39,931 bases of DNA from Pluralibacter sp. GTDB lineage: Bacteria > Pseudomonadota > Gammaproteobacteria > Enterobacterales > Enterobacteriaceae. The stretch lies in NCBI RefSeq assembly GCF_019237635.1, contig NZ_JAFAGS010000173.1, positions 1 through 39,931 on the forward strand, in the 5' to 3' direction. The position numbers and the translations under genes are program-made. Positions 1-8,698 of the stretch are shown piece by piece. Position 1 is the first letter of the stretch. Each line of letters begins with the position of its first letter. The notes beneath the pieces are model-generated. The model was not told where the DNA came from. It did not search any database and worked only from the letters and a program-made list of their open reading frames with translations.

Positions 1-200
1 ATGTGACGTCGTACCCGACCCGAAAGCCAGGCGCAATAAGCCGAGGGTACCGCGAAGCGGCGGTTTTCTTTGCCGGGAGCCGGGATTGTCAAGGGCGCGG
101 CGGCGAGCGCCTTTGACACGTTCACCGCAGAGAAATTGACAGGAAGCGGAGGAGGAAAAGTGAACGGAACGGTTCCACCCTTTTTTCAAAGGGGGGCTTT
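1..200. repeat. Candidate dispersed intergenic element with internal hairpins
   Basis: No convincing gene lies in this stretch. It is GC-rich and carries an imperfect inverted repeat (GTCAAGGGCGC and GCGCCTTTGAC, about 88-117, one mismatch), a purine-rich tract (about 147-160) and a G-run before the terminator. One plus-strand frame stays open for about 60 codons (47 to 218) but has no clear start codon or ribosome binding site. The sequence looks familiar as intergenic DNA of Klebsiella/Enterobacter-type genomes, which is an impression from memory, not a search. It may be a multi-copy non-autonomous element or a decayed gene; it is truncated by the window edge. Confidence 0.3.
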
Positions 201-201
201 A

Positions 202-237
202 AAGCAAAATAATGAATAAAAATTCATTATTTTGCTT
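202..237. terminator. Bidirectional terminator-like perfect hairpin after rlhA
   Basis: Two perfect 16-bp arms (AAGCAAAATAATGAAT at 202-217 and its reverse complement at 222-237) enclose an AAAA loop. The hairpin lies 36 bases past the rlhA stop codon and is the likely 3' end of that minus-strand transcript. Its stem is AT-rich, so strength is uncertain, and it also belongs to the unusual element at the window edge. Confidence 0.6.
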
Positions 238-273
238 AACTGACTGGCATTAGGCGATTCTGCCCCTGTTTTT

Positions 274-2238
274 TTATCCGTTTTTACGCTTCGGTAACGT
301 CTTCAACAGCTCTTCCGGGCTCACCGACGCCACCACGCTTCCGGGCAGCGGCATTTTGAAAATGTGATTTTTCATCTTACCCACCACATGCATTTCGCAC
401 GGTCGGCAGTCAAACTTCAGCGTCAGCACCTCATCGCCATGCACTAACTGCATCGGCGTTGCGCGCCAGCTCTTGATATTGCCTTTCGCCTGCTTTGGAC
501 AGAGGTTGAAGGCAAAACGCAGGCAGTGTTTGGTGATCATCACCGGCACATCGCCCTTCTCTTCGTGGGCCTCATACGCCGCATCAATCAACTGGACGCC
601 ATAGCGCTGGTAAAACGCGCGGGCTTTATGGTTGTAAACGTTAGCCAGGAACGTCAGGTGCGTTTCCGGGTAGACTGGCGCCGGTACGGAGACCGGCTTA
701 CGGCTACCGCGCTGATAAGCGGCCAGACGGGCCTCATCCAGCATCCCGGCCGTTTCGCGGCGCAGCTGGTTGACCAGGCTGGTCGGCACAAACAGCGCTT
801 CCGGCAGATTCACGTCAACCTTGCGCGGATAGTAAATAGTCTGCCCGAGCTTCGCGATACCGTCCTGCAGGTTGCTCAGCGCTTTTTCCGCGTTGTCAGC
901 CCCGGCAAACTGGCCATCGAGGGTATGAGTTACGCTGACGCCATCCTCGCTGGTCATGGTCAGGATCAGCTGTTCCTGCCAGCCGCCAAGTTCGATATCC
1001 ACGGCGATACGACGCTCGCTGGAGGTCTTCAGCAACGCCTGCTGCCAGTTGTGATCAAGGTTGCGGTTAAGCGCCTGATGCGGGCGCGCTTTATGCAGAT
1101 CCGCCGGCATTTCATTCGGCCAGACGCGGTAGCGGTTTTCTCCGATTTTCTCTACCGTATTGGCGCGAAAGCCGACAACATCACGTTTGATCATCACATT
1201 CAGCCCGTCGCCGTTCGCCAGCGGTTCGGTCACTTCGACGTCAAGGCTTTCTTTACCGACCTTCAGTACTTCACCGACCGGCAGGCCGATAAATTTCGGT
1301 GAGTCAAATGCGCCTATATCGCCTTTACGGGCGTTAACAAAGTAGTCGGTGCTGCCGCGATGGAAGGTTTTGTCCGTGGACGGAATAAAGAAATGTTCGG
1401 TACGTCCTGCCGATGAGCGCGCCAGGTTACCCCGGTCTTCAATGATAGCGTCGAGCATCTGGCGATAGTGCGCCGTGATGTTCTTCACGTAGCTCATGTC
1501 CTTATAACGGCCTTCGATTTTGAACGAGCGAACGCCCGCGTCGATAAGCGCCGCCAGGTTAGCGGTCTGATCGTTATCTTTCATCGACAGCAGATGTTTT
1601 TCATACGCCACCACGCGCCCCTGATCGTCTTTCAGGGTATACGGCAGACGGCACGCCTGCGAGCAGTCGCCGCGGTTGGCGCTGCGCCCGGTCTGGGCGT
1701 GGGAGATATAGCACTGTCCGGAATACGCCACGCACAGCGCGCCGTGAATAAAGAATTCGATGGTCGCGTCGGTGGACGCATGGATTGCCTGAATCTGCTC
1801 AAGGTTCAGCTCGCGCGCCAGAACAATCTGGCTGAAACCGGCATCAGAGAGGAACTTCGCCTTCTCGACGCTGCGGATATCGCATTGGGTGCTGGCATGC
1901 AGCTCAATCGGCGGCAGATCCAGTTCAAGGATCCCCATATCCTGGACGATCAGCGCATCAACACCAGTGTGGTACAGGTCGGTAATCAGCGCCTGCGCCG
2001 GTTCCAGTTCATCATCATGCAGAATGGTGTTCAGGGTAACGAACACCTTCGCGCCATAGCGATGGGCAAACGGCACCAGCTCGGCGATGTCGCGCAAGCT
2101 GTTGCTGGCGTTATGACGGGCGCCAAACCCGGGGCCGCCGATATAGACCGCGTCCGCGCCGTGCAGAATAGCTTCACGGGCAATAGCCGCGTCACGGGCC
2201 GGGCTGAGTAGTTCGAGATGATGGTTTTGCAGGCGCAT
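274..2238 (-). CDS. rlhA: 23S rRNA 5-hydroxycytidine C2501 synthase (U32 peptidase family)
   Basis: RlhA (YdcP) is a U32-family protein that hydroxylates C2501 of 23S rRNA in the cytoplasm. The 654-residue product matches recalled E. coli RlhA (653) almost end to end, from LELLSPARDAAIAREAI at the N terminus to LLKTLPKRK at the C terminus. The U32 core has the conserved cysteines in CVAYSGQC and the RGDCSQACR motif, with further cysteines in the C-terminal CRPCEMH. The start chosen is ATG at 2238 because it gives the family length. TTG at 2265 and ATG at 2256 lie upstream in frame; none of them has a strong ribosome binding site. It is monocistronic, 66 bases after sutR on the same strand, and is followed by the hairpin at 202-237. 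Confidence 0.95.
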   Translation of the reverse strand: MRLQNHHLELLSPARDAAIAREAILHGADAVYIGGPGFGARHNASNSLRDIAELVPFAHRYGAKVFVTLNTILHDDELEPAQALITDLYHTGVDALIVQDMGILELDLPPIELHASTQCDIRSVEKAKFLSDAGFSQIVLARELNLEQIQAIHASTDATIEFFIHGALCVAYSGQCYISHAQTGRSANRGDCSQACRLPYTLKDDQGRVVAYEKHLLSMKDNDQTANLAALIDAGVRSFKIEGRYKDMSYVKNITAHYRQMLDAIIEDRGNLARSSAGRTEHFFIPSTDKTFHRGSTDYFVNARKGDIGAFDSPKFIGLPVGEVLKVGKESLDVEVTEPLANGDGLNVMIKRDVVGFRANTVEKIGENRYRVWPNEMPADLHKARPHQALNRNLDHNWQQALLKTSSERRIAVDIELGGWQEQLILTMTSEDGVSVTHTLDGQFAGADNAEKALSNLQDGIAKLGQTIYYPRKVDVNLPEALFVPTSLVNQLRRETAGMLDEARLAAYQRGSRKPVSVPAPVYPETHLTFLANVYNHKARAFYQRYGVQLIDAAYEAHEEKGDVPVMITKHCLRFAFNLCPKQAKGNIKSWRATPMQLVHGDEVLTLKFDCRPCEMHVVGKMKNHIFKMPLPGSVVASVSPEELLKTLPKRKNG

Positions 2239-2304
2239 ACAATCGTCGTTATCCATTATGGTCAAAATGGCGGCTATTGTAGTCAGAAGTCGCGCCGGAC
2301 GAAA

Positions 2305-2874
2305 TCATTTTCCGCAAGCCCGATGCCCTGCGGCGTCCCCTTTCTTTTCTCTCGGGTAGTGGATTAATGAGTGAAAATGCACGGTTTCATCGCTGCTGTT
2401 GCGATAGGCATGGGCGGTATCACCGGCAAAGCGTAGCCCTTCTCCGGCGGCAACCCGCTGCCAGCGCCCGTCAATACACATATCCAGCGTCCCGCTGATG
2501 GCGACGACATGCTCAATCACCCCGGCTTCGTGCGGCGCCGACTCGCTGAGCGCCCCGGGCGCCAGCATGATGGAGAAGTGGTCGAAACGCAGTTCGGCAT
2601 CCCACGGGAACAGCGGCGTCACCACCATCGCCTGCTGCTGAGGATCATAGGCTGTTGTCTCGCTCTCCGGCGGCGTGATAAACAACGAAAACGGCACGTT
2701 CAGCCCGGTAGCGATTTTCCACAGCGTCGCCACCGTCGGGCTGGACTCATTACGCTCGATTTGCCCGAGCATCGCCTTCGATACGCCCGTTTCCTCCGCA
2801 AGCCTGGACAGGCTCCAGCCCCGCTGCTGACGCAGCGTTTTTAACGTCGCTGCCAGATGTTGCGCAATATTCAT
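2305..2874 (-). CDS. sutR: XRE-cupin transcriptional regulator SutR
   Basis: SutR (YdcN) is a DNA-binding regulator linked in E. coli to control of sulfur utilisation genes. The 189-residue protein has an N-terminal XRE helix-turn-helix (about residues 10-62, with WSLSRLAEETGVSKAMLGQIER) and a C-terminal cupin domain (about 100-175). It resembles recalled E. coli SutR (178 residues) throughout but has a longer tail after HYPRE, rich in basic and small residues. The ATG at 2874 follows a good GGAG Shine-Dalgarno. It is divergent from the BenE-type carrier gene; the shared intergenic region holds a repeated motif that may be its own operator. The ligand of the cupin domain is not evident. Confidence 0.92.
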   Translation of the reverse strand: MNIAQHLAATLKTLRQQRGWSLSRLAEETGVSKAMLGQIERNESSPTVATLWKIATGLNVPFSLFITPPESETTAYDPQQQAMVVTPLFPWDAELRFDHFSIMLAPGALSESAPHEAGVIEHVVAISGTLDMCIDGRWQRVAAGEGLRFAGDTAHAYRNSSDETVHFHSLIHYPREKKGDAAGHRACGK

Positions 2875-2902
2875 AGCGGCTCCTTTTTTCTGCAGCTTAC
2901 CA

Positions 2903-2955
2903 CTTGTGCGCTATAACGCTCAATGATACCTTTTATGGACGCTATAACGCACAAG
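2903..2955. promoter_or_regulatory. Candidate SutR operator: paired repeats between sutR and ydcO
   Basis: GCTATAACGC occurs twice, at 2910-2919 and 2941-2950, exactly 31 bp apart, about three helical turns. Each copy is near-palindromic, and the outer halves CTTGTGCG (2903-2910) and CGCACAAG (2948-2955) form a perfect inverted repeat. The second copy ends 14 bases before the ydcO start codon. This arrangement fits a dimeric repressor binding on one face of the DNA. SutR, encoded next door, is the obvious candidate; that assignment is inference. Confidence 0.55.
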
Positions 2956-2964
2956 GTAAAATAA

Positions 2965-4131
2965 ATGCGTACGTTCACGCTTCCTTTCCCCACGCTGCTG
3001 ACCGGTTTTGTTGCCGTGCTGGTCGGTTATGCCAGCTCCGCTGCTATCATCTGGCAGGCGGCGAGCGTCGCGGGCGCAACCGCGCAGGATATCGCCGGAT
3101 GGATGACCGCGCTGGGCGTGGCGATGGGTGTCAGCACCCTGCTGCTGACGCTCTGGCGCAAAGTCCCGATTCTCACCGCCTGGTCGACGCCCGGCGCTGC
3201 GCTGCTGGTCAGCGGGCTACAGGGGGTCAGCCTCAATGACGCCATCGGCGTGTTTATTTTTGCCAACGCCCTGATCGTGCTGTGCGGCATTACCGGGCTG
3301 TTTGCGCGAATAATGAAAATCGTGCCGCATTCGCTGGCGGCGGCGATGCTGGCGGGTATTTTGCTGCGCTTTGGGTTACAGGCGTTCAGCACGCTGTCGC
3401 AAAACCTCTGGCTGTGCGGCAGCATGCTGCTGGCCTGGCTTGCCTGTAAAGCGCTCGCCCCGCGCTATGCGGTGGTCGCTGCGCTGCTGGCAGGCAGTAT
3501 TGCGGCGCTGTTGCTGGGCGACGTTAACACCATGGCGATACAGTTTGCCGTGGTCGTGCCGCGCTACATCGCCCCGCATTTCGACCCCTCGCTGCTGCTG
3601 AGCGTGGGACTGCCCTTCTTCCTGGTCACCATGGCCTCGCAAAACGCGCCGGGATTCGCCACGCTACAGGCCTCCGGCTACCGCGTACCGGCGTCATCGC
3701 TAATCGTCATTACCGGCGCCATCGCTCTGCTGCTGTCGCCGTTCGGCGTCTACTCTATCTGCATTGCCGCGATCACTGCCGCCATTTGCCAGAGCCCGGA
3801 TGCGCACCCGGACCCGCATCAGCGCTGGAAAGCGGCGGCGGCCGCAGGCATGTTTTACCTGCTGGCGGGGATATTTGGCGGCTCGATTACCTCGCTGATG
3901 GCGGCATTACCCGTCGCCTGGATCCAGATGCTGGCAGGCCTTGCGCTGCTCGGCACCCTCGGCGGCAGCCTGATGCAGGCGCTGACGCATGAGAGCGAGC
4001 GGGATGCAGCGATGGTGACGTTTCTGGTGACCGCCAGCGGACTGACGCTCGGCGGTATCGGGTCGGCGTTCTGGGGACTGGTCGCGGGCGGCGTTTGCTT
4101 TAGCGTACTGTCACTGGCTCGCCGCGCGTAG
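2965..4131 (+). CDS. ydcO: BenE-family inner membrane transporter YdcO
   Basis: This is a polytopic inner membrane protein of the benzoate carrier (BenE) family; the substrate of the E. coli homologue is not established. The 388-residue protein (E. coli YdcO, about 391) is almost entirely hydrophobic segments. Conserved stretches include GYASSAAIIWQAA near the N terminus, STPGAALL around residue 75, VTMASQNAPG around 220 and SPFGVYSICIAAITAAICQSP around 260. The ATG at 2965 follows AAGG at suitable spacing. It starts a divergent pair with sutR, so it may be under SutR control. Its last 21 bases overlap the 3' end of the convergent AraC-type gene. Confidence 0.92.
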   Translation: MRTFTLPFPTLLTGFVAVLVGYASSAAIIWQAASVAGATAQDIAGWMTALGVAMGVSTLLLTLWRKVPILTAWSTPGAALLVSGLQGVSLNDAIGVFIFANALIVLCGITGLFARIMKIVPHSLAAAMLAGILLRFGLQAFSTLSQNLWLCGSMLLAWLACKALAPRYAVVAALLAGSIAALLLGDVNTMAIQFAVVVPRYIAPHFDPSLLLSVGLPFFLVTMASQNAPGFATLQASGYRVPASSLIVITGAIALLLSPFGVYSICIAAITAAICQSPDAHPDPHQRWKAAAAAGMFYLLAGIFGGSITSLMAALPVAWIQMLAGLALLGTLGGSLMQALTHESERDAAMVTFLVTASGLTLGGIGSAFWGLVAGGVCFSVLSLARRA

Positions 4132-4983
4132 CTGGGACGGTGTCAATCCGGTCACGCTTTTGAAGCGGTTGCTGAAATGGCTGGCGGAGTTAAACCCGCA
4201 GGCCAGCGCGATATCGGTTAGCGGCAGCGCGCTGTGGCGCACCAGTTGCTGCGCTTTTTCCATCCGCCGCTGCATCACGTACTGATGCGGCGCCACCTTC
4301 ATCGACTGGCGGAACATCCGGGCAAAATGATACTCGCTGAGCGCCGCCTGTTGCGCCAGTTCCGCCAGCATCAGCGGCTTATCAAGATGGCTGTCGATAA
4401 ACGCCAGCACATTGCGCAGCACCACGGGCGCCAGCCCGCCGGTGACTTTCGGCAGTTGCCACTGCACGTTGGTATAGCGCTGGATCAGATGCGTCAACAG
4501 CAGTGTGCTGGCGGTACTCAACGCCAGCTGGTTCGCCTGCTGATGCCAGTCGCAGCCCAGCAGAAAATGGCGGTACAGCGAGGTTATCCTTTCATCGTGG
4601 GCAAAGGTTTTTTCATCAAGACTGAAGGTCGCCGGGCGCTTGTCCCAAATCTGCTCGCCCACCTCGCGCAGGTGCGCGTCGGTACAGTACAGGTGTACGA
4701 ACGACAGGTTGCCGCGAATGTCCCAACTCGATTCGCTCTCCTGCGGCATCAGGCAAAAACGATCCGGCCCGCCGCCGTTTTTCCAGCCGTGGGGCGTCTT
4801 ATGGTAGCTTTCGTAGCCGTCCGCAATATACAAGCTGAGAGTATGATGGTTGCTGTTCACGGTTACGGTATCGTGATTGTTAAACCAGGCCGCCAGCTGG
4901 ATACCAGAGTGTAAATCGACCGTATCGCGCAGTATGGCGTTTTGCTGGCGCAGCGTTTCGAAGGTACCGTAAGAGTGTGACAT
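4111..4983 (-). CDS. AraC-family transcriptional regulator
   Basis: A 290-residue transcription factor with an N-terminal ligand-sensing region (about residues 1-180, containing HLYCTDAHLREVGEQ) and a C-terminal AraC/XylS double helix-turn-helix (about 190-288). The first helix-turn-helix is near LAELAQQAALSEYHFARMF, the second near LTDIALACGFNSASHFSNRF, ending in the typical GLTPSQLR. Its nearest functional partner is probably the divergent DMT-type exporter gene 184 bases away, since regulator/exporter pairs of this layout are common. I do not recall this gene between ydcO and ydcL in E. coli, so it is an accessory insertion relative to that genome. The ligand is unknown. Its stop codon lies inside the 3' end of ydcO. 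Confidence 0.85.
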   Translation of the reverse strand: MSHSYGTFETLRQQNAILRDTVDLHSGIQLAAWFNNHDTVTVNSNHHTLSLYIADGYESYHKTPHGWKNGGGPDRFCLMPQESESSWDIRGNLSFVHLYCTDAHLREVGEQIWDKRPATFSLDEKTFAHDERITSLYRHFLLGCDWHQQANQLALSTASTLLLTHLIQRYTNVQWQLPKVTGGLAPVVLRNVLAFIDSHLDKPLMLAELAQQAALSEYHFARMFRQSMKVAPHQYVMQRRMEKAQQLVRHSALPLTDIALACGFNSASHFSNRFKSVTGLTPSQLRAASQ

Positions 4984-5067
4984 AACATCCGCTTTACAAA
5001 TTAGTCTCTCCGTAGTCTATGAATTGTCGCCCGTCGTTGCCAGCCCTGCCGCCTGAAGTCAGGCGAA

Positions 5068-5156
5068 AAAAGCGCAAGATTTTGCAATTCCCCCGCAATC
5101 CGCTGCAAGCGTCGACGCGGCATCAGCGCCATACTTGCGCTTTTCATCGCTGATGC
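5068..5156. promoter_or_regulatory. Inverted repeats in the araC-type/exporter divergent region
   Basis: Two perfect inverted repeats are interleaved here. AAAAGCGCAAG (5068-5078) pairs with CTTGCGCTTTT (5134-5144), and GCATCAGCG (5120-5128) pairs with CGCTGATGC (5148-5156). The second stem ends directly before the GGAG ribosome binding site (5157-5160) of the exporter gene, so it could affect translation as RNA or bind a regulator as DNA. Several TTGCAA/GCAAG motifs lie between. The neighbouring AraC-type protein is a plausible binder. Confidence 0.4.
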
Positions 5157-5167
5157 GGAGCGAAAAT

Positions 5168-6076
5168 ATGAACGTCCTCCTCTACCTTCTGGTCGTGGTT
5201 ATCTGGGGTACCACCTGGATTGCCATCTTTTTACAGCAGGGTCCCGTCCCGGCGCCGGTCTCCATTTTCTGGCGTTTTGCGCTGGCGAGCGTCACCCTGC
5301 TGGTGGTGCTGGGGCTGACGGGCCGCCTGCGTCGTCTGGCGCGGCGCGATCATCTCTTTTGCCTGATTCAGGGCTGCTGTGTGTTCTGCTTTAACTTCTG
5401 GTGCTTTTACACCGCCGCGGCGTGGATCAACACCGGGCTGGAGTCGGTTATCTTCTCCATGGCCGTACTGTTTAACGCGATCAACAGCTTTATTTTCTTT
5501 CGCCAGCAGCCGCCTGCCCGCTTCTGGTTCGCCGCGCTGCTGGGGTTTATCGGGATTGTGACCCTGTTCTGGGATGACCTGCAGGCCAGCGGCATGAGCC
5601 GCGAGTTGCTGATGGGCGTCGGCCTGAGCGCGCTCGGCACCTACGGTTTTTCGCTCGGCAATATGCTGAGCATTCGCCACCAGCGCCGCGGTCTGGAAAC
5701 CCTGACCACCAACAGCTGGGCCATGCTCTACGGCACGCTGGTGATGGGCGTCATCGCGCTGGTTCGCGGCGACAGCTTTATGCCGCAATGGACCGTAAGC
5801 TACCTCGGCGCGCTGCTGTATCTGGCGCTGTTTGGCTCGGTCATCGCCTTTGGTGCTTACTTTACGCTGGTCGGGCGTATTGGTCCGGCCAATGCCGCCT
5901 ACAGCACCCTGTTGTTCCCGCTGGTGGCGCTGACGATTTCAACGTTTTATGAAGGCTATTTCTGGCATGCCAATGCCGTCTTCGGCCTGGCGCTGATACT
6001 GGCAGGAAATCTGGTGATGTTTGCAAAACCCGCAACCTGGTTCAAACGACGGGCGTTCACCAAAACGGCGGCATAA
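5168..6076 (+). CDS. DMT-superfamily (EamA-type) inner membrane transporter
   Basis: A 302-residue integral membrane protein with about ten hydrophobic segments arranged as two EamA repeats (about residues 1-135 and 150-285), the usual architecture of drug/metabolite transporters. The N terminus VVVIWGTTWIAI is typical of the family. A second-repeat motif, GPANAAYSTLLFPLVALTIS, is characteristic of EamA exporters. The start is ATG at 5168, seven bases after GGAG; TTG at 5135 is in frame upstream but has no ribosome binding site and would place the leader hairpin inside the gene. It is divergent from an AraC-type regulator that probably controls it. Substrate unknown; amino acids, nucleosides and drugs are all possible for this family. 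Confidence 0.85.
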   Translation: MNVLLYLLVVVIWGTTWIAIFLQQGPVPAPVSIFWRFALASVTLLVVLGLTGRLRRLARRDHLFCLIQGCCVFCFNFWCFYTAAAWINTGLESVIFSMAVLFNAINSFIFFRQQPPARFWFAALLGFIGIVTLFWDDLQASGMSRELLMGVGLSALGTYGFSLGNMLSIRHQRRGLETLTTNSWAMLYGTLVMGVIALVRGDSFMPQWTVSYLGALLYLALFGSVIAFGAYFTLVGRIGPANAAYSTLLFPLVALTISTFYEGYFWHANAVFGLALILAGNLVMFAKPATWFKRRAFTKTAA

Positions 6077-6081
6077 TAAAA

Positions 6082-6109
6082 GAAGCCCGGTGTGTTCACC
6101 CCGGGCTTC
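6082..6109. terminator. Terminator between exporter gene and ydcL
   Basis: GAAGCCCGG (6082-6090) and CCGGGCTTC (6101-6109) form a perfect 9-bp GC-rich stem. On the minus strand it is followed by TTTTATTAT, a good intrinsic terminator for ydcL. On the plus strand the T-tract is weaker but it can also end the exporter transcript. Confidence 0.8.
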
Positions 6110-6113
6110 GCCG

Positions 6114-6782
6114 TTATTTCTGATTAGGATTGAATTTAACCGCGTCGACCGCCATGTCATCGATAACCTGCTTCAGGGTATCAATGGTCATCGGGGTCGA
6201 TTCGTTGGACAGCGTTTTACCTTCGCCTTTACGGACGACTTTAATCACCGGTTTATTGGTTTTCGCATCAATCAGCTCAGCTTCGAAGTACAGATTGGTG
6301 TCCATCGTGCGGTGACCTGTTGCCGCCTGGGTACCCGCCACAATCATCGCCACCGGGATAACTTCATAGAACTGCAGCCCTTCTTTGCTGGAGTTCACGG
6401 CAGTGATAGCGCCACGGAAGATCAGGCTACGCGGGCCAACGGTCATCGCCAGCGGCTTTCTCTCGGAGATAGCCTGCTTGAGCTGCTGGTTGGTGTAATT
6501 ACGGATCCCGTCGAGCACCTGCTGACCAATCTGCGTATTGGGTTTCGGTACCGGATAATAGATAACCGGGTTATAAACAATGTTGTCATAGTTGCTCGGG
6601 TTATAGTGAGGGTCTACCCAACGCAATTCCGATTTTCCCGAGGCGGTCGTCGTTTCCTTCAGGTTAGAATAATCTTTTAAAAAACCGGAATACTGATTCG
6701 GCTGAGCGATTTTCGATGCACATCCCGTCAACGCCAACATGCCCGTCAGGGCGGCCACTTTCAATAACGTAGTAGTACGCAT
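6114..6782 (-). CDS. ydcL: DUF3313-type lipoprotein YdcL
   Basis: A 222-residue lipoprotein of unknown function, corresponding to E. coli YdcL. Residues 1-20 are a signal peptide and the lipobox LTGC places the lipidated cysteine at residue 21. The following residues ASK do not include Asp at +2, so outer membrane sorting is expected. The rest is a soluble domain with conserved LRWVDPHYNPSNYDNIVYNPVIYYP and a C-terminal DDMAVDAVKFNPN. It is monocistronic: it ends at the terminator 6082-6109, and upstream is an AT-rich 207-base gap before tehB. Confidence 0.88.
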   Translation of the reverse strand: MRTTTLLKVAALTGMLALTGCASKIAQPNQYSGFLKDYSNLKETTTASGKSELRWVDPHYNPSNYDNIVYNPVIYYPVPKPNTQIGQQVLDGIRNYTNQQLKQAISERKPLAMTVGPRSLIFRGAITAVNSSKEGLQFYEVIPVAMIVAGTQAATGHRTMDTNLYFEAELIDAKTNKPVIKVVRKGEGKTLSNESTPMTIDTLKQVIDDMAVDAVKFNPNQK

Positions 6783-6989
6783 GAGTTAATCCCTGTAAAT
6801 GCACAAATGCCGGGCACTTATAACAAAATCCGGACAGGTTTGTTGTAGCAAAAACAGCGATCGCGTACAGAATCAGAAACTATAGCTATTAATCATAATC
6901 ATCTATGATATGTACTTGTATTTTAATATAAAATTAAAATAAATTGCGGCATGAAACTAATTGTCACCATAATCATACCGCCGTTATTT
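6783..6989. other. AT-rich ydcL-tehB intergenic region
   Basis: No gene seen. The stretch holds the ydcL promoter region and the 3' end of the tehAB transcript. A 9-bp inverted repeat made only of A and T (TATTTTAAT at 6919-6927, ATTAAAATA at 6933-6941) is the only clear structure. It is a weak terminator candidate for tehB or an AT-rich binding site. Confidence 0.5.
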
Positions 6990-7586
6990 TTAGACCGGTT
7001 TGCGCGCCAGCATCGTGGCGAAACGTAGCCTGATACGATTACCGTCGACGTCGGTGCGGTGCAGTTCGCCAACGTCTTCATTGTATTTCGCCAGCGTCCA
7101 GCCCGCGTAATAGTCACGCAGTTCGCCGGGCTTGAACGCGAACGGGAAGTCGACGGTGCAGGGATAATCGTCAGTGTCCATGGCCGCGACAATCAGGTTC
7201 CAGCCGCCGGGACGGGTGCAGCGCTGCATATTATCGATAAGCCCCGGAATGGTCTTTGCGTTGAGGAACATCAGCACCACGGTCGAGAGGATAAAGTCAT
7301 ACTCGCCGTCAAAGCGCAGGTTGTTAAGGTCAGCCACGCTCGCGCGCAAATTCTCCAGCCCTTCAGCGCTGCGGATGGATTCCAGATTATTGATGCTCAT
7401 GGGGTTTTTATCCCATGCCGTCACATCAAAACCGTTTGCCGCCAGATACAGGCTGTTACGGCCGTTGCCGCAGCCCAAATCCAGCGTCTTGCCCGGCGCC
7501 ACGTGCGCGACGGCGTTCAGCACCTCGGAGTGGGTGCGGGTCAGGCCATATTTTTCAGTAAAGTAAAATTCGTCACGTACGGTCAT
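6990..7586 (-). CDS. tehB: Tellurite methyltransferase TehB
   Basis: TehB is a cytoplasmic S-adenosylmethionine-dependent methyltransferase that detoxifies tellurite when expressed with or without TehA. The 198-residue protein (E. coli 197) has the SAM-binding motif [14 protein letters not shown] at about residues 35-48, the acidic AWDKNPMS at about 56, and the conserved block [13 protein letters not shown] around residue 100. The second half contains [17 protein letters not shown] and the C-terminal [13 protein letters not shown]. It overlaps the tehA stop codon by four bases (ATGA), so the two are translationally coupled in one operon. The normal cellular substrate, if different from tellurite or selenite, is not known. 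Confidence 0.95.
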   Translation of the reverse strand: MTVRDEFYFTEKYGLTRTHSEVLNAVAHVAPGKTLDLGCGNGRNSLYLAANGFDVTAWDKNPMSINNLESIRSAEGLENLRASVADLNNLRFDGEYDFILSTVVLMFLNAKTIPGLIDNMQRCTRPGGWNLIVAAMDTDDYPCTVDFPFAFKPGELRDYYAGWTLAKYNEDVGELHRTDVDGNRIRLRFATMLARKPV

Positions 7587-8587
7587 GATGGCTCCTTTTT
7601 TCCTGATAATGTCGAACGTTCAACGCGGATCAGCAGCTTACCGCTCAGCAGCAGGCTCAGCGTACGAATGAGCAAAAATGCGATGATGGCGTTGGTAAAA
7701 ATGAACAGCGGAATGGCGAGGGTATGGAAAAAACCCGACGTCGCCGCCTGCCCCAGATGCAGCCCGGTGGTCGCCAGCGCGGACACGCCGAACGAGAAGC
7801 TCCAGAATGAGGCGTTAAACGGCTGTTTCAGATACCACGGCATCAGGCGCAGCATAAACAGCAACTGAAGCATGCCGTAACCAAAGAGCATCTTCGCCAG
7901 CACGTCGGCCTGCCCGCCGTTGACCGCAAGCCAGGCGCTACAGGCGACCAGCGCGGGCGCCAACTGAATGCCAAGCGAGGTGCGCAGCGGCGCGGGCAGT
8001 TCGCCGCAGCTGCGCAGGCGTTGCAGGATAACGGGCTCAAGGCTCAGCCAGGAGAAGATCCCGGCGCCCAGGAATACCAGCCCGGCATCGTTGAATCCCA
8101 GCGCGCCACAGGCCATGGCGCTGATAAAGTTGTTGGCGACCGTCGGCAAATACAGCCCCGGCGTGGTGGCGTCTCCCGGATGTTTACCGCGCCACAGCCC
8201 GGCGCTCTGCCAGGCCGCATAGGCAAGTTGCAGCACGACGCCGACGGAAAACAGCATCAGCGCCAGCGGCCGTAGCCACGGTGTGACGCCAATCGCCACC
8301 AGCAGGGTGGTGGCCGGAAACAGGCTGACAAAACTGCTGGCCACCGGATGGCGCATTTCCGCCACCACGCTCGTTGGAAAGCGCACCAGCCGGGCGATAA
8401 ACGCCAGGGTCAGCAACGCCCACATGACGATAGCCAGCGTCACCAGAGCGTTGCCGATATAAGGGCTAACCGGCCAGATAGTGCTGGCGTAGCGCCAGGC
8501 GAACCCCATGCCGATGGTACCGAGCACCATGCCAAAATAGCCCGCGGGAAGATGAAGTACTTTGGGTTCTGTCGATAGTCCACTCAT
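7583..8587 (-). CDS. tehA: TehA/SLAC1-family inner membrane channel
   Basis: TehA belongs to the SLAC1/Mae1 family of anion channels and is the first gene of the tehAB tellurite resistance operon. The 334-residue protein (E. coli about 330) consists of about ten hydrophobic helices, the family norm, beginning with a short cytoplasmic N terminus and [20 protein letters not shown]. The pore-lining phenylalanine of the family probably lies in [14 protein letters not shown] or a nearby helix, which I did not confirm. The ATG at 8587 begins a divergent arrangement with ydcK, with a 111-base shared promoter region. Its natural substrate is not clear from sequence. Confidence 0.93.
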   Translation of the reverse strand: MSGLSTEPKVLHLPAGYFGMVLGTIGMGFAWRYASTIWPVSPYIGNALVTLAIVMWALLTLAFIARLVRFPTSVVAEMRHPVASSFVSLFPATTLLVAIGVTPWLRPLALMLFSVGVVLQLAYAAWQSAGLWRGKHPGDATTPGLYLPTVANNFISAMACGALGFNDAGLVFLGAGIFSWLSLEPVILQRLRSCGELPAPLRTSLGIQLAPALVACSAWLAVNGGQADVLAKMLFGYGMLQLLFMLRLMPWYLKQPFNASFWSFSFGVSALATTGLHLGQAATSGFFHTLAIPLFIFTNAIIAFLLIRTLSLLLSGKLLIRVERSTLSGKKEPS

Positions 8588-8698
8588 AGCGTTGAATCTT
8601 TCAAATAATTTTGAAGTTGCATTTTAAAGTAATGTTCTCCACGGCGTCACGGAGATTTTTTGCTACGTTTATGTTAATCACTCGTGATGAGAACTGCG

